Below are positions 38,090-46,455 of a stretch of 64,000 nucleotides of DNA, in pieces. Origin of the DNA: Alphaproteobacteria bacterium (GTDB lineage Bacteria; Pseudomonadota; Alphaproteobacteria; JAVJRE01); NCBI GenBank assembly GCA_040218575.1, contig JAVJRE010000006.1:124001-188000 (forward strand), given 5' to 3'. The first letter of the stretch is position 1. Each line of letters starts with the position of its first letter. The notes beneath the pieces were generated by a model. It was not told the DNA's origin and did no database searches. It worked only from the letters and a program-made list of their open reading frames with translations. The position numbers and the translations under genes were made by a program.

Positions 38090-39742
38090 ATGGCCGCCAC
38101 GGCGGGGGCGGGTCTGCCGGTGGGGGTGGCGCGGCTGCGTCGAGCGGTGGCCGGGCTTACCGGCTGGCGGCGGCGCGGCGCGGCGGCGTTGCTCGGCGCC
38201 GCCATGACGCTGGCCCTGCCGCCGCTGTATATCCTGCCGGCCATGGCGCTGGCGATCAGCGGCTTGCTGTGGCTGAGCGAAGGCGAGGCGGCCGGCGCCA
38301 CGGCCCGCCGCCGGCTGGCCAGCGGCTTCGCGCTCGGCTGGTGGTTCGGTCTCGGCTATTTCGCCTTCGGGCTCTACTGGATCAACAGCGCGCTGCTGGT
38401 GGACGGCTGGCGCTTTGCCTGGCTGATTCCCCTGTCGGTGGCAGGGATTGGCGGCGGCCTTGCGCTGTTCAGCGCAATCGCCGTGGCCGCCGCCTGCCTG
38501 GCCCGGCCCGGCTGGCCACGGCTGCTGGCGCTGGCCGGCGGCTGGACCCTGCTGGAGGTGGCGCGCGGCCATCTCTTCACCGGCTTCCCGTGGAACCTGG
38601 CCGGTCATGCCCTGGTCTTTTCCGATCTGCTGGTGCAGGGCGCCTCTTTGTCTGGCGTCTATGGTCTGTCTTTGGCGGTGGTGCTGTGGGCCGGCGGGGC
38701 CAGCCTGCTGGACCGGCCGATCCGGTCCGGCGCGCTGCTGCTGCTGGTTGGCCTGCCGCTGGCGATGGCGGCCTATGGCTTTGCCCGGCTAGAGCGCAGC
38801 TACGCGCCAACCGATGGCTTGATGCCGGTGATGGTGCGGCTGGTGCAGCCGGCGGTACCACAACGGGAGAAGTGGGACCCGACGCTTCGCTTCGCCCATC
38901 TGGACCGGCTGGTGGACCTGACCGCCGCGCCGCCACGCGACAGCGACCAGGCGCCGCAGGTGGTCATCTGGCCGGAAGCGGCGACGGCGTTTGATCTGGC
39001 CGGCGATGCGGCCTTGCGCCGGGCCATCGCCGGCATACTGCCGGCCGGAGGTGTGCTGATCGCCGGCACCCTGCGACAGGAGTTGGGGCAGGACCGGGGG
39101 CAGGACTCAGGACGGGTCTTCAACGCGATCATTGCGGTGGATAGCGACGGCGCGGTGCGGGCCACCTATGACAAGCATCACCTGGTGCCGTTCGGCGAGT
39201 ATGTGCCCTTCGCCGACGCGCCGGGGGTGGCGGCGCTGGCCCTCGGCCGGGGCAGCCTGTCGGCGGGGGCGGGGCGGCGGACGCTGCGCGTCGGCCACAT
39301 CCCGGCCTTTGGTCCGCTGGTTTGTTACGAGGCCATCTTTCCGGGTCAGGTGACGGCCCGTGGGACGCGTCCGGACTGGCTGCTCAACCTGACCAACGAT
39401 GCCTGGTATGGCGAGACCGCCGGGCCGCACCAGCATTTCGCCGCGGTCCGCCTGCGGGCGGTGGAGGAAGGCCTGCCGCTGGTGCGGGTGGCCAATACGG
39501 GCATTTCGGCGGTGGTCGATTCCTGGGGTCGGTTGCAGGCGGTCATTCCCTTGGGGGTCGGGCCCGCCTTTGTCGATGCGCCACTGCCCCGCGCCCTGCC
39601 GGCGACCGTCTTCGCCCGGGTCGGTCTGGCCGGCCCGCTGAGTCTGGCCGGACTGGTCCTGCTGGCCGGCTGGGGCCTGTCCGGTCGGGGCGTGTCCGGT
39701 CGGGACGGGCCGGTCGGGGCGGGGCCGGGCGCCCGGTCATGA
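38090..39742 (+). CDS. lnt: Apolipoprotein N-acyltransferase
   Basis: An inner-membrane enzyme that adds the third fatty acid to the N-terminal cysteine of lipoproteins before Lol sorting. The 550 residues show about seven hydrophobic segments at the N-terminus and one at the C-terminus, with a nitrilase domain between. The catalytic triad is visible as Glu296 (WPEA), Lys362 (YDKHHLVPFGEY) and Cys412 (LVCYEAIFPG). It follows corC by 2 bases. The C-terminal tail contains a short Gly-Arg-Gly-Val-Ser-type repeat (SGRGVSGRDG). Confidence 0.97.
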   Translation: MAATAGAGLPVGVARLRRAVAGLTGWRRRGAAALLGAAMTLALPPLYILPAMALAISGLLWLSEGEAAGATARRRLASGFALGWWFGLGYFAFGLYWINSALLVDGWRFAWLIPLSVAGIGGGLALFSAIAVAAACLARPGWPRLLALAGGWTLLEVARGHLFTGFPWNLAGHALVFSDLLVQGASLSGVYGLSLAVVLWAGGASLLDRPIRSGALLLLVGLPLAMAAYGFARLERSYAPTDGLMPVMVRLVQPAVPQREKWDPTLRFAHLDRLVDLTAAPPRDSDQAPQVVIWPEAATAFDLAGDAALRRAIAGILPAGGVLIAGTLRQELGQDRGQDSGRVFNAIIAVDSDGAVRATYDKHHLVPFGEYVPFADAPGVAALALGRGSLSAGAGRRTLRVGHIPAFGPLVCYEAIFPGQVTARGTRPDWLLNLTNDAWYGETAGPHQHFAAVRLRAVEEGLPLVRVANTGISAVVDSWGRLQAVIPLGVGPAFVDAPLPRALPATVFARVGLAGPLSLAGLVLLAGWGLSGRGVSGRDGPVGAGPGARS

Positions 39743-39807
39743 AGCGGCGGGAGACCGCTTGACGGCATACCCGGCTATGTCAAGAATGCCGCACTGCATA
39801 CGGGAAG

Positions 39808-40473
39808 ATGCAGCCGGAAATACCCGCAAGACGCGCAAGACAGGAACCGCCGCCGACGGCCGTTCGTGCCGCGGTGTCGCCGGCCCGGCTGACCACGCCC
39901 GGCATGGCGATCGGGGGACAGGTGGCACGGACAGCGGACAAGAGCAGCGGCGGCACAGGCCGCGGCACAAGCGTTGGCAAGACGACGAAAGCGGGCGCCC
40001 GCGCACGGGCGCCGGCGCGGCGCGGGCGCGGCGGCGCCACCTCGGTGGATGCCCATGTGGGTCAGCGCCTGCGCCAGCGCCGCACCCTGATGGGGCTTAC
40101 CCAGGAGCGGCTGGCCGAGGCGCTGGGCCTGACCTTTCAGCAGGTGCAGAAGTATGAGCGCGGCGCCAACCGGGTGGGAGCCAGCCGCCTGTTCGACCTG
40201 TCCCGCGTGTTGAGTGTGGAGGTCGGCTATTTCTTTGAAGGGCTGGGCGACGGCGGCGCCGCCACGGCGGGCGGTCTGGCGGAGGAGCGCGCGCCATCAC
40301 TGGCGCCGGACCCCATGGCCCGGCGCGAGACGCTGGAGCTGGTGCGGGCCTATTACCGCATCACCGATCCCGCCCTGCGCCGCCAGGTGTTTGATCTGGC
40401 CAAGGCGCTGGCTCGTTCCAGCAAGGACCTGGCCAGCCCGGATCTGGCCGACAATGACAGCATCGACGGCTGA
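39808..40473 (+). CDS. XRE family helix-turn-helix regulator
   Basis: A 221-residue DNA-binding protein of the alphaproteobacterial type found next to metK. The HTH spans about residues 80-140: DAHVGQRLRQRRTLMGLTQ, then LTFQQVQKYERGANRVGASR. The C-terminal part (ETLELVRAYYRITDPALRRQVFDL) is conserved in this subgroup. The start is uncertain: residues before VDAHVG are low-complexity, and an ATG at 39904 is an alternative. It lies between lnt and metK, a standard position. Its targets are unknown; regulation of metK has not been shown to my knowledge. Confidence 0.88.
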   Translation: MQPEIPARRARQEPPPTAVRAAVSPARLTTPGMAIGGQVARTADKSSGGTGRGTSVGKTTKAGARARAPARRGRGGATSVDAHVGQRLRQRRTLMGLTQERLAEALGLTFQQVQKYERGANRVGASRLFDLSRVLSVEVGYFFEGLGDGGAATAGGLAEERAPSLAPDPMARRETLELVRAYYRITDPALRRQVFDLAKALARSSKDLASPDLADNDSIDG

Positions 40474-40476
40474 ACG

Positions 40477-40496
40477 GCCCGGGCCGGAGCCCGGGC
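40477..40496 (+). terminator. GC-rich hairpin after the XRE regulator
   Basis: GCCCGGG (40477-40483) and CCCGGGC (40490-40496) form a 7-bp stem with a 6-base loop, starting 4 bases after the stop codon. No T-tract follows. Position suggests a terminator or a transcript 3'-end stabiliser. Confidence 0.4.
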
Positions 40497-40663
40497 GCGC
40501 GGCCGTGGCTGACGCGGCCGGTCGCCATGCTTGACGCTCTCTCCCGTCCCTGACACAAGAACCGGCGGGCCGGGCCCGGCCCGGCAGAGGATCAGCACAG
40601 ACCAGGGGGCCCGCACCAGCGGGTCTGAACAGGCGGGAGCGTCCGGCGCTCCGAGGGGGAGCT

Positions 40664-41833
40664 TTGAGCAAGGGCGACTATCTCTTTACCAGCGAAAGCG
40701 TTTCGGAAGGTCACCCCGACAAGGTCTGTGACCGTATCTCTGACGAGGTGGTGGACACCTTTCTGGCGGCCGATGCGGATGCCCGCGTGGCCTGTGAAAC
40801 CCTGGTCACCACCAACTTCGTCATGCTCGCCGGCGAGACCCGCGGGCCGGCCTCCATCACACCGGACCTGCTGATCGAGAAGGCGCGCGCCGCCATTCGC
40901 GACATCGGCTATGAGCAGGACGGCTTTCACTGGAAGACGGCCGATATTCAGTGCCGCCTGCACGCCCAGTCACAGGACATCGCCCAGGGGGTCGACGCCG
41001 CCGGCAACAAGGATGTTGGCGCCGGCGACCAGGGCATCATGTTCGGCTATGCCTGCCGCGAGACCGCAGAGTTGATGCCGGCGCCGATTCAGTTTTCGCA
41101 CCACATCCTGCGCGAGATGGCGGCGGCGCGCCACGCCGGCAAGGAACCCATGCTGGGGCCCGACGCCAAGAGCCAGGTGACTCTGGAATATCGCGCCGGC
41201 CGGCCGGTGGGCTGCACCGCCATTCTGGTCTCCACCCAGCATCAGGACGGGGTTGACCAGGATCAGGTGCGCGAGATCGTCCGGCCCTATGTGATGCGGG
41301 CGATCCCCGATGGCTGGATGTGCGACGAGGACAAGTTCTACGTCAATCCGACCGGCCGATTCGTCATTGGCGGCCCGGACGGCGATGCGGGCGTGACCGG
41401 TCGCAAGATCATCGTTGATACCTATGGCGGCGCGGCGCCCCACGGCGGCGGCGCCTTTTCCGGCAAGGACCCGACGAAGGTGGATCGTTCGGCCGCCTAT
41501 GCCGCGCGCTATCTGGCGAAGAATGTGGTGGCGGCGGGCCTGGCCGAGCGGTGCACCATCCAGCTTGCCTATGGCATCGGCATGTCGCAGCCCATCAGCA
41601 TTTTCGTTGACTGCGACGGCACCGCCGAGGCGGACGAGGCGGCCATCGCCAGGGCGCTGGGGCAGACCATGGACCTGTCGCCGCGCGGTATCCGCGAGCA
41701 TCTGGGCCTGACCCGGCCGATCTATGCACGGTCCGCCGCCTATGGCCATTTCGGGCGCACACCCGACGCCGATGGCGGCTTTTCGTGGGAGCGGACCGAT
41801 CTTGCCGAGGCGCTGAAGCGGGCGGTGGCCTGA
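40664..41833 (+). CDS. metK: S-adenosylmethionine synthetase
   Basis: Makes S-adenosylmethionine from methionine and ATP. The 389-residue product has all signatures: [13 protein letters not shown] at the N-terminus, [12 protein letters not shown] and [19 protein letters not shown]. The start is a TTG at 40664, preceded by GAGGGGGAG with suitable spacing; homologues begin just before the conserved LFTSESV. The 190-base gap upstream holds a hairpin but none of the known SAM-riboswitch motifs that I can recognise. trmB follows directly. Confidence 0.97.
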   Translation: MSKGDYLFTSESVSEGHPDKVCDRISDEVVDTFLAADADARVACETLVTTNFVMLAGETRGPASITPDLLIEKARAAIRDIGYEQDGFHWKTADIQCRLHAQSQDIAQGVDAAGNKDVGAGDQGIMFGYACRETAELMPAPIQFSHHILREMAAARHAGKEPMLGPDAKSQVTLEYRAGRPVGCTAILVSTQHQDGVDQDQVREIVRPYVMRAIPDGWMCDEDKFYVNPTGRFVIGGPDGDAGVTGRKIIVDTYGGAAPHGGGAFSGKDPTKVDRSAAYAARYLAKNVVAAGLAERCTIQLAYGIGMSQPISIFVDCDGTAEADEAAIARALGQTMDLSPRGIREHLGLTRPIYARSAAYGHFGRTPDADGGFSWERTDLAEALKRAVA

Positions 41834-41967
41834 GCCGATCGCCGGCGGCCGTGCCCCGCCGCAAACCGCCGGCCAAGGCCGGTGCTGCGGGCGCTGCTGA
41901 CCCGGCCGCGAGCGCGCCGGCCACCGAAGCGCCCAGCCCGGCGGCCGGCACCGAAGCGACCAGCCTG

Positions 41968-42768
41968 ATGACTGTCAAAGCGTCCGCCGCCGTGTCCGCC
42001 ACGCTGGCCAGCGAGCAAAGACCAGCCAGCTGGCCACACCGCCGGGTTCCCGGCCGTGGTCGGGTGCGGACCCTCAAGCCGGCCCATGCGGCGGCGCTGG
42101 CGCGCGATCTGCCGCGCCTGGCCATATGCCTTGATCCAGTGGATGGCGGCGCGGCGATGCTGGAGCCACGGCGGCTGTTCGCCCGGCCTGGCCCGGTCTG
42201 GCTGGAGATCGGCTTCGGCGCCGGCGAGCACCTGGCGTGGCAGGCGCAGCATCACCCGGACATCGGGTTCATCGGCGTTGAGCCCTACCGTGCCGGCCTT
42301 GCCCGGCTGCTGGTGCGGCTGACCGCCGCGGACATCACCAATGTCCGCCTGTATGACGATGACGCGGCCCTGTTGCTGGCCCGTCTGGCGCCGGCCAGCC
42401 TGGAGCGCATCTTCATCCTGTTTCCCGACCCGTGGCCCAAGACGCGCCATCACAAGCGCCGCCTGGTGCAGACCCACACGGTAGACCTGCTGGCGCGGGC
42501 GCTTTGCGACGGCGGCGAGTTGCGGCTGGCGAGCGATGACCCGGATTATGGCGCCTGGTGCCTGGCCCGGCTGACCGCCTGCCCGGACCTGGCGTGGCAG
42601 GCGCAGCGGCCGGCGGACTGGCAGTCGTGGTGCGAAGCGGCGGGCCAGGAGACGGTAGCGACCCGCTATGAGGAGAAAGCGCGGCAAGCGGGCCGCAAGC
42701 CCCTGTATCTGCGGTTTCGCCGGCGGCCGCGGGCTGTTGGCGGGCCGACCGCACCGGATTCCGCTTGA
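41968..42768 (+). CDS. trmB: tRNA (guanine-N7-)-methyltransferase TrmB
   Basis: Methylates G46 of tRNA with SAM. The Rossmann methyltransferase signature is WLEIGFGAGEHLAWQA, and the family-specific FILFPDPWPKTRHHKRRLV is complete; a conserved C-terminal Tyr/Arg region ends KPLYLRF. I give ATG 41968 (266 residues) because conserved sequence begins soon after it; a GTG at 41851 in the same frame would add 39 Ala/Pro-rich residues and would sit 17 bases after metK. Neither has a clear ribosome site. A good promoter for the next operon begins inside the last codons. Confidence 0.93.
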   Translation: MTVKASAAVSATLASEQRPASWPHRRVPGRGRVRTLKPAHAAALARDLPRLAICLDPVDGGAAMLEPRRLFARPGPVWLEIGFGAGEHLAWQAQHHPDIGFIGVEPYRAGLARLLVRLTAADITNVRLYDDDAALLLARLAPASLERIFILFPDPWPKTRHHKRRLVQTHTVDLLARALCDGGELRLASDDPDYGAWCLARLTACPDLAWQAQRPADWQSWCEAAGQETVATRYEEKARQAGRKPLYLRFRRRPRAVGGPTAPDSA

Positions 42769-42792
42769 TAGGTCGGGTCGCCCGCCTATACT
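42765..42792 (+). promoter_or_regulatory. Promoter of the rimP-nusA-infB operon
   Basis: TTGATA (42765-42770) and TATACT (42787-42792), 16 bases apart, are a strong sigma-70 match overlapping the trmB stop codon. Transcription would start near 42800 at a CACAAAACAACAACAAC stretch, leaving a leader of about 220 bases before rimP. Confidence 0.65.
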
Positions 42793-42843
42793 CTTCACAA
42801 AACAACAACAACACCCGAACCGGATACGAGGCCGGAAAACAGG

Positions 42844-42872
42844 GGTGGGCCGCAGGGCCCGCCTTTTTCTTT
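42844..42872 (+). terminator. Intrinsic terminator in the rimP leader (possible attenuator)
   Basis: GGTGGGCC (42844-42851) pairs with GGCCCGCC (42856-42863), an 8-bp stem with one G-U pair and a GCAG tetraloop, followed at once by TTTTTCTTT. This is the best intrinsic terminator in the window. It lies about 50 bases downstream of the promoter at 42765-42792 and 150 bases before rimP. A second inverted repeat, GGCCAAAA (42873-42880) with TTTTGGCC (42895-42902), follows. It may simply end metK-trmB transcripts, but any transcript from the promoter must also pass it. Confidence 0.75.
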
Positions 42873-43020
42873 GGCCAAAACGGCCCTCCGGCTCTTTTGG
42901 CCGGAACGGTTCTGTAGTCCGCCGGATGGCCGTGCGACAGACCTCGGTGGAGGGCCGTCGGGGGCGGGACGGATCGGGCGCAGGCGGGGAAACGAGATAC
43001 ACGTGGTGACCAACGGACAC

Positions 43021-43722
43021 ATGCAGGACGCAGGCGATACAAACGCAAAGCCTATGCCGGGCCGTGGCGGCGATGGCGCACAACGGGAGTCTGACCACCA
43101 GTCCGGCCACGACTCCCGGCAGGCCGCCGGCCGCCAATCGCGTCCGGCGGGTAACCGCGAATCGCGCCCGGCGGGTAACCGCGAATCGCGCATAGTAGCG
43201 CTGGCGCGGCCGGTGCTTGAGGATATGGGGTTCGACCTGGTGCAGGCGCAGATCAGCGGCGAGGGCCGGGGCGGCCAGACGGTTCTGCAGATCATGATCG
43301 AGCGGGCCGATGGCGGCCTTACCCTGGACGATTGCGCCGCCGCCAGCCGCGCCCTGTCGGCCGCCCTCGATGTGGCCGACCCGCTGGCCGGGGCTTATGT
43401 GCTGGAAGTGGGCTCGCCGGGGGTGGACCGGCCACTGGTGCGGCAACGGGATTTCGAGCGGTGGAGCGGCCACGAGGTGCGCATCGAACTGGCCGATGGC
43501 CTGGCCGCGCCGGGTCGTGACGAGGTGGTGGACGAGGCGCAGGTGGCCCAGATCGGCCGCAAGCGGTTTCGCGGCCGGCTGCTCGGCGTCGAGGAGCATG
43601 GTGGCCAGGTGCGGGTGCGCCTGGCCAGCGACGGCGGCGAAGTGCTGTTGCCGCTGGACGGCATCCGCCGCGCCAGGCTTGAACTGACGGACGCCTTGCT
43701 GCAGTCCGGTCGCCGCCACTAG
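43021..43722 (+). CDS. rimP: Ribosome maturation factor RimP
   Basis: Needed for 30S subunit maturation. The conserved part begins about residue 60 (SRIVALARPVLEDMGFDLV) and contains ADGGLTLDDCAAASRALSAA and YVLEVGSPGVDRPL. The first 60 residues are not conserved and include an 8-residue repeat from a 24-bp tandem repeat. ATG 43021 gives 233 residues; tandem GTG codons at 43003 and 43006 in the same frame, behind GCGGGGAAACGAG, are alternatives. It is the first gene of the rimP-nusA-ylxR-infB-rbfA-truB-rpsO-pnp series. Confidence 0.95.
   Translation: MQDAGDTNAKPMPGRGGDGAQRESDHQSGHDSRQAAGRQSRPAGNRESRPAGNRESRIVALARPVLEDMGFDLVQAQISGEGRGGQTVLQIMIERADGGLTLDDCAAASRALSAALDVADPLAGAYVLEVGSPGVDRPLVRQRDFERWSGHEVRIELADGLAAPGRDEVVDEAQVAQIGRKRFRGRLLGVEEHGGQVRVRLASDGGEVLLPLDGIRRARLELTDALLQSGRRH
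43136..43190 (+). repeat. 24-bp tandem repeat in the rimP N-terminal region
   Basis: Two 24-base units (43136-43159 and 43160-43183) differ at one base, and a third is cut off after 7 bases (43184-43190). Each encodes Ser-Arg-Pro-Ala-Gly-Asn-Arg-Glu in frame, just before the conserved RimP domain. Confidence 0.88.
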
Positions 43723-43905
43723 GGCGGCGCCACCGGACAGGGCGGCGTCACCGGGGCAGCGCCCCTTTGGCGGCGACAGCCTGACGGCACGGGCCCCTGG
43801 CCCGGGCGGCAGGGCAGAGGGCGTACAGGACTAGACGATACCGGCTGGTCAGCCGGTGACAGGGAAACAGAAAGCGCCTGTGGCGCACGAGGACAGGACC
43901 AGGAT

Positions 43906-45585
43906 ATGGCGGAGACGCTCAGCGGGTTTTCCCGTATTGAAATGCTTCAGGTGGCCGACGCGGTAGCGCGGGAGAAGTCCATCGAGCGCGAAGAAGTGCT
44001 GGAGGCGATGGAGCTGGCCATCCAGCGCGCGGCGCGCGCCAAGTATGGCCAGGAGCACGACATCCGGGCGGACATCAACCGGTCCACCGGCGAAATCGCC
44101 CTGGCCCGCTATACCGAAGCGACGGACGAGGTGGAGAACGAGTTTACCCAGTTGCCGCTGGCCGAAGCGCAGAAGCGCCAGCCCGGCATCGCCGCCGGCG
44201 AGTTCATCATCGAGCCCTTGCCGCCCATCGACTTTGGGCGCATCGCAGCGCAGACCGCCAAGCAGGTCATCGTTCAGAAGGTGCGTGAGGCGGAACGGGC
44301 GCGGCAGTACGAAGAATACAAGGACCGCGTCGGCGAGATCGTCAACGGCCTGGTCAAGCGCGTCGAGTTCGGCAATGTCACGGTTGACCTGGGCCGGGCC
44401 GAGGCCATGATGCGGCGCGACGAGTGCATCCCGCGCGAGACCTTCCGCCCCGGCGACCGGGTGCGGGCCTATATCTATGACGTGCGGCAGGAAATACGCG
44501 GACCGCAGATCTTCGTCTCGCGCACCCATCCGGAGTTCATGGCCAAGCTGTTCGCCCAGGAGGTGCCGGAAATCTATGACGGCATCATCGAGATCAAGGG
44601 CGTCGCCCGCGACCCCGGCTCGCGCGCCAAGATCGCCGTGCTGAGCAACGATTCCGGCATCGATCCGGTGGGTGCGTGCGTCGGCATGCGCGGCAGCCGC
44701 GTCCAGGCGGTGGTGGCCGAACTGCAGGGCGAGAAGATCGACATTATTCCGTGGTCGCCGGACCCCGCCACGTTCATCGTCAACGGGCTGGCGCCGGCTG
44801 AGGTGACCAAGGTGGTGCTGGACGAAGAGGCCGGCAAGATCGAAGTGGTGGTGCCGGAAGAGCAATTGTCGCTGGCCATCGGCCGGCGCGGCCAGAACGT
44901 GCGTCTGGCCTCGCTGATTTCCGGCTGGGACATCGACATCATGACCGAGGACGAGGAGTCGGAGCGGCGCCAGGAAGAGTTCCGCGTCCGCACCGCCCTG
45001 TTCAAGGAAGCGCTGAACGTCGAGGACGTGATCAGCCAGCTTCTGGCGACGGAGGGCTTCGCCACGGTCGAGGACGTGGCCTATGCCGGGCCTGACGACC
45101 TGGCCGGGATCGAGGGCTTCGACGAGGAGCTGGCGGCGGCGTTGCAGGAGCGCGCCCAGGACTGGCTGGCGGCGGCGGAGGCCAAGAATGTGGAGCGCCG
45201 GCGAGAGCTCGGCGTCAGCGACGAGGTGGCGGCAATCGACGGCCTGACATCGGCCATGCTGGTGGCTCTGGGCGAAGCCGGGGTGAAGACGCTGGACGAT
45301 CTGGCGGAACTGGCCGGCTTCGAGTTGTCGGACCGCGAAAGCGGCATCCTGCGCGAATTCGGCGTTGATGAAGCGGCGGCCAACGACATTGTCCTGCGCG
45401 CCCGTCAGCACTGGTATCCGGGTGAGGATCTGCTGGCTGTGGCGTCACAGGAGGGTGACGACGCAGAAGAAGGGGCGAGCGGCGCGACGCCGGACGCCGG
45501 AGACAATAACGCAAGCGCCGGCGATGGCGCGGACGGAGAAGCGGGTCAGCCCGCGGCTTCGGCCATGCCACCGCAAAGCCATTAA
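43906..45585 (+). CDS. nusA: Transcription termination/antitermination factor NusA
   Basis: Binds RNA polymerase and modulates pausing, termination and antitermination. The 559 residues comprise the N-terminal polymerase-binding domain (to about 135), an S1 domain ([20 protein letters not shown]), two KH domains (RIDP-type [16 protein letters not shown] and [16 protein letters not shown]) and two C-terminal acidic helix-hairpin-helix repeats (for example [17 protein letters not shown]). A low-complexity acidic tail ends the protein. Between rimP and nusA are 183 bases with a CCGGCT/AGCCGG hairpin (43841-43856) and a duplicated 18-base motif (43721-43738, 43739-43756). Confidence 0.97.
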   Translation: MAETLSGFSRIEMLQVADAVAREKSIEREEVLEAMELAIQRAARAKYGQEHDIRADINRSTGEIALARYTEATDEVENEFTQLPLAEAQKRQPGIAAGEFIIEPLPPIDFGRIAAQTAKQVIVQKVREAERARQYEEYKDRVGEIVNGLVKRVEFGNVTVDLGRAEAMMRRDECIPRETFRPGDRVRAYIYDVRQEIRGPQIFVSRTHPEFMAKLFAQEVPEIYDGIIEIKGVARDPGSRAKIAVLSNDSGIDPVGACVGMRGSRVQAVVAELQGEKIDIIPWSPDPATFIVNGLAPAEVTKVVLDEEAGKIEVVVPEEQLSLAIGRRGQNVRLASLISGWDIDIMTEDEESERRQEEFRVRTALFKEALNVEDVISQLLATEGFATVEDVAYAGPDDLAGIEGFDEELAAALQERAQDWLAAAEAKNVERRRELGVSDEVAAIDGLTSAMLVALGEAGVKTLDDLAELAGFELSDRESGILREFGVDEAAANDIVLRARQHWYPGEDLLAVASQEGDDAEEGASGATPDAGDNNASAGDGADGEAGQPAASAMPPQSH

Positions 45586-45621
45586 GGCACAGACGCGCAA
45601 TCCTAGGGGGCAGGCAACGAC

Positions 45622-46455
45622 ATGAACGATTCCCTGACTGACAGCATGCCGGACAATGTGGTGGCGCCGGGCGAGGTAGCAACGGCGGTGCGGGTTCGAG
45701 AGGCGGCGCGCAAGCCGCGCAGCGGCGCCGACCGGCCCGACCGTAAGGACGCCACGGCCGAACGTCGGTCCATCGTCACCGGCAAGGTTCTGGAACGCGG
45801 CGCCCTGCTGCGTTTTGCCCTGTCGCCGGAGGGGAGAATCGTGCCGGACGTGGCGGGACGTCTGCCCGGTCGCGGTTTGTGGTCGGAATGTGAGCGGACT
45901 ATAGTCTCGCAGGCTTGTGAGAAGGGGCTGTTTGCCCGCGCCGCCCGGCGGCCGGTGCATGTGCCGCCGAACCTGCCTGACACGGTGGAGCATCAGCTTC
46001 TGCGTCGCTGTCAGGAGATCATGGGTCTGGCCCGTCGGGCCGGCGCCGCGGTGGCGGGCCATGATCAGGTGCGGGCGCTGCTGGCCGAAGGCAAAGCCGG
46101 CGCCGTACTGATCGCCCGCGATGGCGCGGCCGACGGCCGGGCGCGCATGGCGGCCGCCGCCGCTGCGGCGGGTCTGCCGGTGATCCGGCTGTTTGACCGC
46201 TCGGAGATCGGCCAGGCGCTGGGTCGCGGTGAGACGGTGCACGCGGCGCTGCGCGCCGGCGGGCTGGCCCGCCGGGTGCTGGAAGAGGCGCGGCGGTTGG
46301 CCGGTTTTCGCCCGGGCGAGATCGCCGAGGGCGACCAGGTGGAAGCGGCGCTGACCGATAACGCGGCCGGCGTCGAGGGCGTGGCGACGACCAAGGGTGC
46401 CATGGCGGCCCGGCGCAGCCCGCTTACACGCACGTCAGGACGCATGAAGGACTAG
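45622..46455 (+). CDS. YlxR-family RNA-binding protein with L7Ae-like domain
   Basis: A 277-residue protein joining two parts. Residues 50-115 are a YlxR (DUF448) domain with the pattern ERRSIVTGKVLERGALLRF and LPGRGLWSECERTIVSQA. Residues 125-225 resemble the ribosomal L7Ae/L30e fold (EIMGLARRAGAAVAGHDQVR). Such fused proteins stand between nusA and infB in most alphaproteobacteria. YlxR is thought to bind nucleic acid; its exact cellular job is unsettled. The C-terminal tail is basic. The stop is immediately followed by the infB ATG with no gap. Confidence 0.92.
   Translation: MNDSLTDSMPDNVVAPGEVATAVRVREAARKPRSGADRPDRKDATAERRSIVTGKVLERGALLRFALSPEGRIVPDVAGRLPGRGLWSECERTIVSQACEKGLFARAARRPVHVPPNLPDTVEHQLLRRCQEIMGLARRAGAAVAGHDQVRALLAEGKAGAVLIARDGAADGRARMAAAAAAAGLPVIRLFDRSEIGQALGRGETVHAALRAGGLARRVLEEARRLAGFRPGEIAEGDQVEAALTDNAAGVEGVATTKGAMAARRSPLTRTSGRMKD

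Noticed and set aside
40497-40663. A SAM-responsive riboswitch upstream of metK
   Set aside because: The 190-base gap has only a simple GC hairpin and a weak TTGACG hexamer; none of the SAM-II or SAM/SAH core motifs I know are visible.
43136-43190. A short CRISPR-like repeat array
   Set aside because: The units are directly adjacent without spacers, lie inside a coding frame, and no cas gene is present.
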